Of a stretch of DNA of 44,152 bases, positions 1 to 9,103 are shown piece by piece. The notes below the pieces were generated by a model. It was not told the origin of the DNA. It did not search any database and was given only the letters and a program-made list of their open reading frames with translations. Each line of letters opens with the position of its first letter. Position 1 is the stretch's first letter. Source of the DNA: Acinetobacter sp. Ver3 (GTDB lineage: Bacteria > Pseudomonadota > Gammaproteobacteria > Pseudomonadales > Moraxellaceae). The DNA lies in the NCBI RefSeq assembly GCF_000632455.1, contig NZ_JFYL01000019.1, forward strand, positions 1-44,152, written 5' to 3'. The position numbers and the translations under genes are program-made.

Positions 1-1230
1 ATGTTTTTTTATCCAGAGATGCAGCCAATTTGGCTGAGTACAATCAGCCAATTTCAAGGTTATATAGCGCCAGATATATCTCAAAATTTTCGATATTTAG
101 AGTTAGGTTGTGGTTGTGGTCTTAACTTGATTGTGGCAGCAATGGCAAATCCGCACGCTGAGTTTGTCGGAGTGGATTTTAATGACAAACACATACAACG
201 AGCTACAGAGCTTGCTCAATCCTTACAATTAAGCAATATAAGATTCTTAAATATAGACTTTGAAAAATTTAACAAAAATAATAATGAAGTGTTTGATTTC
301 ATTGTCTGTCATGGAGTGTATTCTTGGGTTTCTGAACACAATCAATATTTTATTAGGCAGATTCTAGATACATCTTTAAAGGACCAAGGGCTATTCTATT
401 TACACTATATGTGCTTTCCTGGATCCGCAACTTTACAGCCTATTCAAAAAATCTTTAACTTGGTTGATAAAAATACTTCTCAGCAATCTGCTCAAAGTAT
501 TGAATTGTCTACAGCACTAGTGAGTGAATTAAATCGGAGAGGCGCTTTTATTGGATATGACAAAATACAAGGAATTGTGAATACATTAAAAAATGATACC
601 AATTATCTCGCTCACGAACTATTAACTGATTATTGGCAACCCCTTTATAGTGTAGATGTACATGAGATTTTAAAGATCGAAGCTGATCTATCATATATTG
701 GGAGTGCAGTTCCAACTGAAAACTTAGATTCGCTTAGCATTCCAATCGACTTGCAACAGTTGATATCAGATGTGAATATTTCGAATATAAAAGAGTATCT
801 AAAAGATATTGCTCGGGATTCAAAGCAGCGTATGGATTTGTTTCAAAAAAAATCAGTGAATTACCGTTTTGAAGACCATTTAGGAATTTTATATAAGATT
901 AGATTAGATCTTATTCTTAACAATCAGCGATTGGATAATATTAATTTAAAAACATCAATTGGCCCAATTCAAGCTCCGAAGGAGGTGATCAGTGCCATTA
1001 TTGAAAGTTTAAGAAAAGGTTCTAAAACTTTTCAACAGTTACATCACCTTCCTTGTTTTCAGCAAAATTTAAAACTACTTGTTGAGAGTATATTTTTATT
1101 GATGAATTGCCATTATATCTACCCTATAAGCGAGCATAGAAAATCAAAGGACGTACGTAAAATAGAACGTCTCAATTCATGGCTGAGTGAGCATCAAATT
1201 GAGATTCAAATACCGACGACATATTTCTAA
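1..1230 (+). CDS. Class I SAM-dependent methyltransferase with C-terminal regulatory-type domain (5' end outside window)
   Basis: The N-terminal part is a Rossmann-type methyltransferase. The SAM-binding glycine loop ELGCGCG is near residues 34-40, followed by an acidic residue after strand 2 (GVDF) and a CHGVYSWV segment typical of this family. The remaining ~230 residues fit the methyltransferase regulatory domain (PF10119-like) often attached to such enzymes; the substrate is unknown. The frame is open to base 1. In relatives I recall, the FYPEM-like motif lies some residues inside the protein, so the ATG at position 1 is probably internal and the gene is cut by the window edge. It ends at a hairpin shared with the convergent gene downstream. 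The family call is firm; the function is not. Confidence 0.75.
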   Translation: MFFYPEMQPIWLSTISQFQGYIAPDISQNFRYLELGCGCGLNLIVAAMANPHAEFVGVDFNDKHIQRATELAQSLQLSNIRFLNIDFEKFNKNNNEVFDFIVCHGVYSWVSEHNQYFIRQILDTSLKDQGLFYLHYMCFPGSATLQPIQKIFNLVDKNTSQQSAQSIELSTALVSELNRRGAFIGYDKIQGIVNTLKNDTNYLAHELLTDYWQPLYSVDVHEILKIEADLSYIGSAVPTENLDSLSIPIDLQQLISDVNISNIKEYLKDIARDSKQRMDLFQKKSVNYRFEDHLGILYKIRLDLILNNQRLDNINLKTSIGPIQAPKEVISAIIESLRKGSKTFQQLHHLPCFQQNLKLLVESIFLLMNCHYIYPISEHRKSKDVRKIERLNSWLSEHQIEIQIPTTYF

Positions 1231-1254
1231 AAAACCGCTCTAAGGAGCGGTTTT
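1231..1254. terminator. Bidirectional rho-independent terminator
   Basis: The 6-bp stem CCGCTC/GAGCGG is flanked by AAAA on the left and TTTT on the right. It starts directly after the methyltransferase stop codon and lies 4 bases before the stop of the convergent gene, so it can serve both strands. Confidence 0.85.
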
Positions 1255-1258
1255 CTAA

Positions 1259-2260
1259 TTATGATTTGAGAATACTCAGTGCTGGTTCAGAATAGTAGAA
1301 TTTTTCAAGATATACACGTGCACGTTGTTTAAGGTGTTCACTAGAAATCATATGCTTGATTACGGGGCAGAGTAGAGCACTTAATTCATTTTGAACAAGG
1401 CTTTCGTTGATACTGATATCTTGCATGATCAGATCAAAAGAGCGGTCTTGATTATGGCAATACCACGTGTAAATACCATCGTGTACTTGTTGCTTTAGAT
1501 ATTCAGTTTGACGGAGGTTGTCCCAAATATCATGTCCCATTGCCACAGTATTTGTTAGATCATTGATTTCAATATAGTTTTTAACAGAAGAGAGTGGGAC
1601 TTGCTTTATTTTGTGCCAAAGATTGGCTTGGAAGTGGTATAGCTTATTATCATCAAAGTGTTGGTTAATCACTTGTTCGCTAATTTGACTGATCTTGATA
1701 ATATTTTTTTGAAGATAATGTTTGACCGTATCATCAAGATTGGAATCAGTGACACTTTCAAGAACTGATTTCCCCATTTTCATAAAGCGGCCGACACCGG
1801 GTACTTTTTTATTCATCACTGAATTATCAATATAATCCTGAATAGAATGATGGATTAACTCGGTGAGCATACTCGAAAATGCGGGATTGTTCACAATACG
1901 TTTAATTAGAGCTTGGCGGTGAGCACTTTTAGATGAAATATAAAGTGCAATTCGATCAATGGTGTGAACCGAGATAATATCTTCGATTTGAGTCATTTCA
2001 TTAAGCGGGTGAACCAACGCAAATCGAATATGCTCCGCAATCTGTTGAATGAGAGAATCAGTTGCAGGTGTATTTAGAATTTGTTTTTGAAGCAGTGCAT
2101 TAATTGCCTCGAAAGACCAAATTTGCTTTAAAGGTTGTTTTCGAAACCATTGATAAAAATATAAAAATTCATTTTCAATGGTGTCATCTTGAGAAAATTC
2201 ATGATCAAGAAATGCCAAATGTGCCTCAATCAACTGTTCGATTTTAGGATTTTTTTCCAT
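1259..2260 (-). CDS. Hypothetical protein, 333 aa, not recognised
   Basis: I do not recognise this family. The protein is soluble-looking and mostly alpha-helical by composition, with no signal peptide and no long hydrophobic stretch. Near the middle is a short basic Gly/Lys-rich segment (VPGVGRFMKMG) flanked by amphipathic helices, which might contact membrane or nucleic acid. The ATG at 2260 has a GAG about 7 bases upstream. A TTG four codons further out (2272) is possible, but its AAGGA is too close. The gene begins 17 bases after the stop of the secreted hydrolase upstream and is probably cotranscribed with it. It likely belongs to a protein family restricted to Acinetobacter relatives (inference). 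Confidence 0.65.
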   Translation of the reverse strand: MEKNPKIEQLIEAHLAFLDHEFSQDDTIENEFLYFYQWFRKQPLKQIWSFEAINALLQKQILNTPATDSLIQQIAEHIRFALVHPLNEMTQIEDIISVHTIDRIALYISSKSAHRQALIKRIVNNPAFSSMLTELIHHSIQDYIDNSVMNKKVPGVGRFMKMGKSVLESVTDSNLDDTVKHYLQKNIIKISQISEQVINQHFDDNKLYHFQANLWHKIKQVPLSSVKNYIEINDLTNTVAMGHDIWDNLRQTEYLKQQVHDGIYTWYCHNQDRSFDLIMQDISINESLVQNELSALLCPVIKHMISSEHLKQRARVYLEKFYYSEPALSILKS

Positions 2261-2277
2261 GAAAATTCTCAATATCC

Positions 2278-3288
2278 TTAATTTGATGATGACATTTTAA
2301 CGGTATTCATCTTATTTAAAAAACTTAAGTAATGTTGCGCCACAAGATCAGGTGTTTCTACGATAGGTGTATGACCAATTTGATCTAATAGAATAGGGGG
2401 ATGTGCTTTTTTTAAGGCGGTCCCTAATTCATGTGCAACTTCAACATTTACTATCTGATCTTGTTTTCCCCACAAAATCAATGTTTCAACCTCAATATTT
2501 TTTAACAATTGAGCAAATGATTCAACGGTGTACTGTTGATTGAGTTTTACAAGCTGATGAATCAGCTCAGATGTATCCGCCGCGCGTTGAATAAGTGCTT
2601 GCTCTTGTTGTTTCTTGATTAAACTGGGTACGAAGGGAGCTTTATGCATGACTCTCCTAGAAACATAATTCAAGTCTCCAGGTTGTGAGATTAAAAGCTG
2701 CTTTAAATAAATTGGGTTATTGAGGAAGAATGTTTTGTTGCTTCTGAATAATCCACCGGCACTGATCAGAAATAAACTTTTCATTTCTTGAGGATATTTA
2801 GCAGCATACATCAGTCCGATTGATCCACCGACAGAGTGACCTGCTAGATTAAGCTGGTTTTCAATGCGTAATGCTTCTGCAAAACGACGTAACTGTTCAG
2901 TCAGATGAGGAAGTGATAAGTCAAATCCCTTTGGTGTTAGCGTTTGTCCACTTCCAGGCAAGTCAACGATAATGACGCGATATTGCTGTGTGAGATTCCG
3001 AGCTACATGATTCCAACTATCTCGATTCATGCCTATACCATGAATGAGCAATAAGGCAGGTCGATCAGCAGGACCACCTTCGCTATAAGACCACACAACA
3101 TCTCCGACGCGAATCGTTTTAGTGGATAGTCCTGCCCAAGCACGTTCTTCATTTAAAACTTTTTGATAGTCGATAAATTCAACAGTATCTGCTCGGGTAG
3201 ATGAGATACCGAGGCTGAGCATTAACGCGAGTAAAATGGAAAATAAATGTTGATGCTTTAATATGGGTAAAGGAAGATGAACAAACAT
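2278..3288 (-). CDS. Alpha/beta-fold hydrolase, probably exported
   Basis: A hydrophobic N-terminal segment (about residues 13-33) looks like a signal peptide or anchor, with possible cleavage after SSTRA. The rest is a classic alpha/beta hydrolase: the oxyanion HG motif in LLIHGIG (residues 80-86), nucleophile elbow GHSVG with Ser152, acid Asp277 in GKQDQ, and His306 in IGHTP. The triad is therefore complete. The substrate is unknown; esterase or lipase activity in the periplasm or at the membrane is the reasonable default. Met at 3288 has no good Shine-Dalgarno, so the exact start is uncertain. The unrecognised gene downstream follows closely and is likely cotranscribed. Confidence 0.8.
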   Translation of the reverse strand: MFVHLPLPILKHQHLFSILLALMLSLGISSTRADTVEFIDYQKVLNEERAWAGLSTKTIRVGDVVWSYSEGGPADRPALLLIHGIGMNRDSWNHVARNLTQQYRVIIVDLPGSGQTLTPKGFDLSLPHLTEQLRRFAEALRIENQLNLAGHSVGGSIGLMYAAKYPQEMKSLFLISAGGLFRSNKTFFLNNPIYLKQLLISQPGDLNYVSRRVMHKAPFVPSLIKKQQEQALIQRAADTSELIHQLVKLNQQYTVESFAQLLKNIEVETLILWGKQDQIVNVEVAHELGTALKKAHPPILLDQIGHTPIVETPDLVAQHYLSFLNKMNTVKMSSSN

Positions 3289-3609
3289 GCAGGTGAAATC
3301 CCTTAAAACAGGGCGACATTATAATCAAGTGACTTTTATAAAGTAGTAGTTAAAAGTAAAAAAATAAATCCTAATTTTGTGATAATTGGTTCTCGATTTA
3401 AATAAGTTTTACTTCATAAACATAAATTTAAGCGCTGAATCAGCTGCTAAATTGTTTCTGTAAGGAATGATCATAATCATCAGATTTGAAGAAATTGAAG
3501 ATATTTTTAGCAATTAACAAAAATTGTAACAGAGTTTAAATTTTGTCAGTGACAATCAAAAAGCACAGTATTAAAATTACCTCAAACCTTGATAAACCAT
3601 GGATACAAG
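3289..3609. other. Divergent intergenic region, 321 bp
   Basis: This AT-rich spacer separates the leftward hydrolase from the rightward carbonic anhydrase and must hold both promoters. The only structure I see is the perfect palindrome TTGTCAGTGACAA at 3543-3555, about 55 bases before the carbonic anhydrase start. No convincing coding sequence is present. Confidence 0.5.
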
Positions 3610-4224
3610 ATGCTAACTGCACAAGAAGCTTTAGAACGTTTAAAAATTGGTAATCAACGTTTTGTTGAAGGTCAAACCAAGCATCAACGATTATTGACGC
3701 ATCATGAGCGTGCTCAGATGGCTGAAACTCAAGAGCCATTTGCGATTGTATTAGGATGTTCTGATTCACGTGTTCCTGCTGAAATGGTTTTTGATCAGGG
3801 CTTAGGTGATTTATTTGTTATTCGTGTAGCAGGCAATATCGTAGCTCCATCTCAAGTTGGAAGTGTGGAGTTTGCAGCCGAAAGTTTTAATTGTCCTTTA
3901 GTGATTGTATTGGGTCATACACATTGCGGCGCAATCGACTCAACGATTGAAGCATTACGTAATCCTCAACAACCGCCATCTGTTAATTTGATGTCTATTG
4001 TCAATCGCGTACGTCCATCAGTCGAAATTTTAATGCAAACTGAGTTAAAAGATGATTTGAAAAAGCTTTCAGTACACGCGGTTCGCTCAAATGTTTTTGC
4101 TTCAGTTAACCAGTTGCGCCATGGTTCTGCGGTGCTGGAAAACTTGATTGCACAAGGTAAATTAAAAGTTGTAGGTGCAGAATACTCACTTGAAACAGGT
4201 GAAGTTACATTCTTTGACTTCTAA
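3610..4224 (+). CDS. can: Beta-class carbonic anhydrase
   Basis: The enzyme interconverts CO2 and bicarbonate in the cytoplasm, supplying bicarbonate to carboxylases. All beta-class landmarks are visible: Cys50-x-Asp52-x-Arg54 (CSDSR) and His103-x2-Cys106 (HTHCGA). These give the two-Cys/one-His zinc site and the Asp-Arg dyad, within a 204-residue protein of normal family length. The ATG at 3610 is preceded by GGA at a suitable distance. An upstream TTG at 3589 would add seven residues that do not look conserved. No signal peptide is seen. The gene is monocistronic and ends in a strong terminator. The symbol follows the E. coli housekeeping enzyme and is tentative. Confidence 0.9.
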   Translation: MLTAQEALERLKIGNQRFVEGQTKHQRLLTHHERAQMAETQEPFAIVLGCSDSRVPAEMVFDQGLGDLFVIRVAGNIVAPSQVGSVEFAAESFNCPLVIVLGHTHCGAIDSTIEALRNPQQPPSVNLMSIVNRVRPSVEILMQTELKDDLKKLSVHAVRSNVFASVNQLRHGSAVLENLIAQGKLKVVGAEYSLETGEVTFFDF

Positions 4225-4236
4225 TATCAGCATTTT

Positions 4237-4264
4237 AAAAAAGCCAGCTTAAGCTGGCTTTTTT
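4237..4264. terminator. Rho-independent terminator after carbonic anhydrase
   Basis: The perfect stem AAGCCAGCTT/AAGCTGGCTT has A-runs on the left and T-runs on the right, 13 bases after the stop codon. It can also stop leftward tesA transcription, whose stop lies 37 bases further on. Confidence 0.9.
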
Positions 4265-4300
4265 ATTGATTGGGATTTATGGATCTATATGTCTATAACT

Positions 4301-4945
4301 TTATAGAGCGCCTTTAATATAAGGATATGCATTATTTAAGAGTTTAGGTTGAGCTTGTTCATTAGGATGAATCAGATCTTTTTGCATGAGTTTATTATTT
4401 CCAGCAACACCTTCTAGAAAAAAAGGGAGCAACTTCACATTAAATTGCTGGCTCACAACTTTATAATTATTTTCAAAGGCTTTGCTATACGCTGAGCCAT
4501 AGTTTGGAGGAATCTTCATGCCAAATATGAGTACTTTGGCATTAGATTTTTGGCTCAATTGAACTAATCGAGTTAGGTTTTGTTGAATCATTTTTGGAGG
4601 TTGACCTCGTAAACCGTCATTACCTCCCAATTCAATTACGACAATATCTGGTTTGTGTGTTTGAAGTAATTTAGGCAAACGTGCTAATGCACCACTGGTT
4701 GTTTCACCGCTGACACTTGCATTGACCACTCGATGTTGTTTCGGATACTGTTGATCAAGACGTTTTTGCAAAAGATTGACCCAACCTTTCTCGGTGGGCA
4801 CGCCGTAACCAGCACTTAAACTATCACCAAGAATAAGGATAGTTTTTGCAAAGCTATTGATCGGTAAAAGAAACAGACAACTGCAGATAAATAAAAAGGC
4901 AGTTTTTCTCAACGTAACAATATTTAAACTTTGACTGATTTGCAT
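4301..4945 (-). CDS. tesA: SGNH/GDSL esterase, TesA-type thioesterase I / lysophospholipase
   Basis: The 214-residue protein has a Sec signal peptide (hydrophobic core about residues 15-32, cleavage near NSFA-K), so it acts in the periplasm. All four SGNH blocks are present: GDSLS with Ser42, Gly80 in VSG, GGND with Asn109, and DLIHP with Asp190 and His193. TesA hydrolyses acyl-CoA thioesters, esters and lysophospholipids. It is divergent from the ybbA/ybbP exporter pair with only 11 bases between start codons, an arrangement also found in E. coli. This supports a joint role in handling hydrophobic or acylated molecules at the inner membrane. Confidence 0.9.
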   Translation of the reverse strand: MQISQSLNIVTLRKTAFLFICSCLFLLPINSFAKTILILGDSLSAGYGVPTEKGWVNLLQKRLDQQYPKQHRVVNASVSGETTSGALARLPKLLQTHKPDIVVIELGGNDGLRGQPPKMIQQNLTRLVQLSQKSNAKVLIFGMKIPPNYGSAYSKAFENNYKVVSQQFNVKLLPFFLEGVAGNNKLMQKDLIHPNEQAQPKLLNNAYPYIKGAL

Positions 4946-4956
4946 AAAGGCTTTCT

Positions 4957-5700
4957 ATGGTTCGTAATGACTCAACTTCTTCAATCATGCCACAAGCGTT
5001 AATTTCTGCACAGCAATTGACACAAACAATACAGATCCAACAAAAAAAGTTGACGATTTTTGAGAATCTAAATCTACAAATTTATCCTGGCGAGCAAGTC
5101 GCAATCACAGGCAGATCGGGTTCTGGAAAATCTACACTGTTGGGAATTCTGGCGACATTAGATCAGCCAAGTTCAGGAACATTGTCGATTAATGGTATAG
5201 CAGTTGAGCAATTAAGCGAAGAGCAACGCGCTCAAATTAGACTTGAAAATATTGGTTTTGTTTTTCAATCCTTTCAGCTTTTACCTTCTTTATCTGCGCT
5301 TGAGAATGTCATGTTGCCGCTGAGAATTCAAAAGAATTTTGATTATGCCAAAGCAGAACAACAAGCCCTTTATTGGTTGAATAAAGTGGGTTTAGATCGT
5401 CAAAGTGCTCAAACACCTAAAGTACTGTCAGGGGGAGAGCAACAACGTGTAGCAATTGCACGCGCTTTAATTGCTGAGCCCAAAATTGTATTTGCGGATG
5501 AACCAACGGGAAATTTAGATGGGACGACAGCCCAGGAGATTGAACAGCTTTTATTTGATTTAAATCGGGAGCTGGGTACTACATTGGTTTTAGTCACTCA
5601 TGATCAAAAGCTAGCACAAAAATGTGAGACGCATTATGAATTGATCAATGGTCAATTACAAAAAGTACAAGGTGCTTCAACATCTGGAGAGCGTGTATGA
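4957..5700 (+). CDS. ybbA: ABC transporter ATP-binding protein, YbbA/LolD type
   Basis: This is the nucleotide-binding subunit of a MacB/LolCDE-class transporter. The Walker A GRSGSGKST is at residues 52-60, the Q-loop around FVFQSFQ, the signature LSGGEQ at 157-162, Walker B IVFADE at 177-182 and the switch His215. AAAGG lies 6 bases before the ATG at 4957. The stop codon overlaps the permease start by 4 bases (ATGA), which points to translational coupling. The neighbouring divergent tesA identifies this as the YbbA branch rather than LolD. Confidence 0.9.
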   Translation: MVRNDSTSSIMPQALISAQQLTQTIQIQQKKLTIFENLNLQIYPGEQVAITGRSGSGKSTLLGILATLDQPSSGTLSINGIAVEQLSEEQRAQIRLENIGFVFQSFQLLPSLSALENVMLPLRIQKNFDYAKAEQQALYWLNKVGLDRQSAQTPKVLSGGEQQRVAIARALIAEPKIVFADEPTGNLDGTTAQEIEQLLFDLNRELGTTLVLVTHDQKLAQKCETHYELINGQLQKVQGASTSGERV

Positions 5701-8183
5701 GTGCGCTATTTAAACCTTTGTTGAAGCAAAGTTTTGCTAGCACAGGGATTTATTTGCTCATTTTTGCATTGAGTCTCGCGATTAGTGCGACAACCGCTTT
5801 AAAGTTCAGTAATGATCAGATTCAACAAGCTGTTTCATTGCAGGCTGCTAAGCTTCAAGCTGCAGATCTAGTCTTGAGTGATCAATATCCGCTCAATGAA
5901 AAATTTAAACAGAAGGCAAGTCAACTCAATCTACAACAGTCCCAAGTGACAGTTTTTGGTTCAATGGCACATACTGATGAACAATTTGTCATGGTGAATG
6001 TCAAAGCGATTGAGTCCAATTTTCCGCTACGTGGTGAACTCATTATTCAACCTGATCAGACTGCTATTCGGTCAGGAGAGGTATGGCTGAGTCAACGTGC
6101 TTTAGATTTATTAAATGTCAAAATAGGGGAGAGGGTTCAAATCGCAGATGCGAGTTTTACAGTCACAGGAGTCATTGAAAAGGATTCTAACCAAGAACTC
6201 GGATTTTCAGCCTTTTCACCTACAGTGATCATTTCACAATCTGATGTTGCGGCAACCAATGCGATTCAGCCTGGAAGTCGTATCGAATATCGTCTGCTTA
6301 TGTCTGGTGAGCCGAATAGACTTAATGAGTTTACGGCTTATTTTGATCAGCTCTATCCTAAAAAAATGATTGAACCAAATGCAGATGATCAGCAAGCAAT
6401 GGGAACCCAAAGCTCAATTCGCTTGAGAACTGCGGATGAGGCGAATACCCGCTTGATGCGTCCAATTGAAAATCTAGATACTTTTTTACAGCTTGCAAAC
6501 ATTCTTACAATTTTACTGTGCGGTATTGCAATTGCGTTGACCAGTCAACGGTACGTTCAACAAAATCAAGATCATGTTGCTTTAATGAGATGTATGGGGG
6601 CTGCAAAGTTCCAAATTCTTAAGAACTATATTGCATTACTTATGATTGCCGTCGCAATTGCGATGTTCATCGGTACTGGATTAGGGATTGGTCTAGGCTA
6701 TATTTTATTGCAGTTTATGTTACAACTAATTCCGCATTTAGACATCCAATTTAGCTTGTTTGATTTGGTTTTGGGTCCTTTGCCGATTGCAATATTCACC
6801 AGTGTCATTGTGATGTTTGGATTTATTGTCCCAAGTTTGATGCAGCTCTTAAATACGCCTCCAATTCGTGTTATCCGTGAGGATGTTAAATCTACGCGTT
6901 CTCTCTTAACCTTATTGGGAGCGGGAGCTGTAAGTCTTATTTTATTTTGTATTTTGCTCACTCAAAATATACAGCTCTCATTGCTCGTTATCGGTACGAT
7001 CCTCGCATTGTGTGCAAGTATGTTCAGCATAGTTTGGTTGCTCTTAAAGATGATCAAATCTTTGAAAAATAGATGGTCAGCCTATGTACGTGTACCTAAT
7101 CAAACAGCACTTCAAATTACTGCACTTGCATTAGGTCTGAGCCTGATTACAGTTCTTGTAGTATTAAGGACGGATCTATTAGATCGTTGGCAGCAACAGT
7201 TACCTGAAGGTACGCCAAATCAATTTATTTATGGTCTTCCTCCATATGAAGTTGAGCAATTTAAAGCTCAGATCGAAAAAGAAGGTTGGCCAAGTACCCC
7301 CTTATATCCGAATATCCGCGGACGCCTAATTAAACATAATGGTCAGCCATTTTCAGAATCATTAAGAGCGCAAAATAACTCACTCAGACGAGAGTTGAAT
7401 TTGACTCAAGCTCAAGGCTATCCAGAAGATAATGTCATTGTCAGTGGGCAGCCGCAATTGCAGCAGGTGGGAGATGTTTCTGTTGAGGCAAATCTTGCTG
7501 AAGAGTTAGGGATAAAAGTGGGTGATCAACTCAGCTTTAGCTTGCCAGAAGGTGAACTTCAAGCCAAAGTTGTAAATTTAAGAACAGTCGAGTGGGAAAG
7601 CTTCAGTCCAAATTTTTTCTTCATTTTTGCACCGAATACGATGGATGAAAATGCTGGAAGTTATTTAGGAAGTTTTTTTGTACCTCAAGATGAAAAATCC
7701 AAGTTGGTCAATCTGATTCAGCAGTTCTCAAATACTGTATTTATCGATGTTTCCTTAATTTTAGAGGAAATTAAAAACTTTGTATCTGTTCTGGTTCAGA
7801 TTGTTAGCATTCTTGCGCTTCTCGTCAGTGTTTCAGGTTTTTTGGTGTTGATTGCTTGCATTAATTTATTGATGGATGAGCGAAAGCGAGAAGTCGCGAT
7901 TTTAAGATCATTTGGCAGCTCAAAATCCAATTTGAAAAATATGCTGAGTTTAGAAATTGGATTTATCGGCTTTATGGCTGGCTTAGTATCGTGTTTTTTT
8001 GCTGAGGTCATCAGTGCGATCGCCAGTTATAAAATGGATCTCGCAATACAACCGCATTGGGAAATCTGGGTGATTCTACCCATGAGCATGATGATCTTAT
8101 GTGCGCTGATTGGTCGTTATCGTTTAAGCTACTTAACTGAGATTCCTCCATTAAAAAGCTTGCGCGAACTCAATCAATCATAA
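5697..8183 (+). CDS. ybbP: FtsX-like ABC transporter permease, YbbP type
   Basis: At 828 residues this is a long permease of the FtsX/MacB superfamily. There is one TM helix near residues 15-33, a large periplasmic domain to about 255, and a first FtsX core of several TMs (about 262-385). A further hydrophobic pair (about 400-450) is followed by a second periplasmic domain (about 490-680) and a C-terminal FtsX core (about 690-815). The duplicated core is the YbbP architecture. It overlaps ybbA by four bases. YbbAP is thought to work with periplasmic TesA to remove hydrophobic substances from the membrane; that role is inferred from family and context. Confidence 0.88.
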   Translation: MSALFKPLLKQSFASTGIYLLIFALSLAISATTALKFSNDQIQQAVSLQAAKLQAADLVLSDQYPLNEKFKQKASQLNLQQSQVTVFGSMAHTDEQFVMVNVKAIESNFPLRGELIIQPDQTAIRSGEVWLSQRALDLLNVKIGERVQIADASFTVTGVIEKDSNQELGFSAFSPTVIISQSDVAATNAIQPGSRIEYRLLMSGEPNRLNEFTAYFDQLYPKKMIEPNADDQQAMGTQSSIRLRTADEANTRLMRPIENLDTFLQLANILTILLCGIAIALTSQRYVQQNQDHVALMRCMGAAKFQILKNYIALLMIAVAIAMFIGTGLGIGLGYILLQFMLQLIPHLDIQFSLFDLVLGPLPIAIFTSVIVMFGFIVPSLMQLLNTPPIRVIREDVKSTRSLLTLLGAGAVSLILFCILLTQNIQLSLLVIGTILALCASMFSIVWLLLKMIKSLKNRWSAYVRVPNQTALQITALALGLSLITVLVVLRTDLLDRWQQQLPEGTPNQFIYGLPPYEVEQFKAQIEKEGWPSTPLYPNIRGRLIKHNGQPFSESLRAQNNSLRRELNLTQAQGYPEDNVIVSGQPQLQQVGDVSVEANLAEELGIKVGDQLSFSLPEGELQAKVVNLRTVEWESFSPNFFFIFAPNTMDENAGSYLGSFFVPQDEKSKLVNLIQQFSNTVFIDVSLILEEIKNFVSVLVQIVSILALLVSVSGFLVLIACINLLMDERKREVAILRSFGSSKSNLKNMLSLEIGFIGFMAGLVSCFFAEVISAIASYKMDLAIQPHWEIWVILPMSMMILCALIGRYRLSYLTEIPPLKSLRELNQS

Positions 8184-8197
8184 AATTTATGAGGTCT

Positions 8198-8235
8198 AAA
8201 AAATGCAATTGGAATTAATACGCCAATTGCATTTT
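8198..8235. terminator. Bidirectional terminator overlapping the rhomboid 3' end
   Basis: The 10-bp perfect stem ATGCAATTGG/CCAATTGCAT has an A-run before and TTTT after it. It closes ybbP transcription. The TAA of the convergent rhomboid gene (8215-8217) lies inside the loop region. Confidence 0.85.
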
Positions 8236-9027
8236 CATTTGCTGCAAAATTTCAGCCCAAATGGGTTGTATTCCGCTCACTAAGCCTAAGTTATATTGAT
8301 ACATGAGCCAACATAAGAAGATGCCTAGAGGAAGTACCACGATGGTGGTGGTGAAGCCTAGTCTAAATCGTTGACCGATGTACCAACATAAAGCCATGAC
8401 AGCACCCATCAACATTCCACCAATATGCGCCGCATTATTTATTCCAGGGATCATGAATCCCATACCAATATTTAATGCCAAGATGATCAGTAGCGATTTA
8501 CGATCAAAGAGAAATTGTTGTTGTGGTAAAGGGGGAAAAAGAGATAAGAGCGTTAAAGCACCACCTAAACCCATAACGGCACCTGATGCACCTGCGGATA
8601 CACGTGGAAATAAATCATGATTGACATGCTCCAATAGCTCGTAACTATTCCGAATATCAATCAGCCCACTGACCAAGCTTCCCATAATGCCTGCTAATAG
8701 GTACAAGCCTAGAAAATAAACATGCCCAAATGTTTTCTCAGCGATATTGCCAAAGATATACAATGCCCACATATTGAGCATTAAATGAATAAGACCAAAA
8801 TGAAAAAATGTACTGCTGAAGATCCGAAGGGGTTCCTCTAAATAAGTCAGCGGTGCATAATCAGCACCCCAGCGTAAAGCATCTATTGTTGCTGGGTTTG
8901 ATACATCCACTCCGCTAAAGATTTGCCAGATAAAAAGTCCAACATTCAGTGTAATGAGTAAAAACGTAATCTGACTTAAGGGTAGACGTGATTGGCTTTG
9001 AAATTGGGGTGGTTGCATTTCAGTCAT
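8215..9027 (-). CDS. Rhomboid-family intramembrane serine protease
   Basis: The 270-residue polytopic membrane protein has the rhomboid catalytic dyad: Ser148 in GASGA, followed by GLGG, and His201 in NNAAHIGGMLMG. The family HxxxN-like signature FHFGLIHLMLNMW sits in the preceding TM helix. Six to seven hydrophobic segments are visible. It should cleave TM helices of membrane substrates in the inner membrane; the substrate is unknown. I place the start at the ATG at 9027 (MTEMQPP). The frame extends to a TTG at 9066, but that extension looks non-coding. The gene is divergent from mtgA. Confidence 0.88.
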   Translation of the reverse strand: MTEMQPPQFQSQSRLPLSQITFLLITLNVGLFIWQIFSGVDVSNPATIDALRWGADYAPLTYLEEPLRIFSSTFFHFGLIHLMLNMWALYIFGNIAEKTFGHVYFLGLYLLAGIMGSLVSGLIDIRNSYELLEHVNHDLFPRVSAGASGAVMGLGGALTLLSLFPPLPQQQFLFDRKSLLIILALNIGMGFMIPGINNAAHIGGMLMGAVMALCWYIGQRFRLGFTTTIVVLPLGIFLCWLMYQYNLGLVSGIQPIWAEILQQMKMQLAY

Positions 9028-9103
9028 GTCATTGTATTCTGTGATAATGATATGGATTAAGGTCAAGCATGCACTACGCTAACAAAAGGAGCAACACACT
9101 GAC

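Noticed and set aside
1..1230. Complete methyltransferase starting at base 1
   Set aside because: The ATG coincides with the window edge, and the first residues look like the interior of the family, so the gene is treated as truncated by the window.
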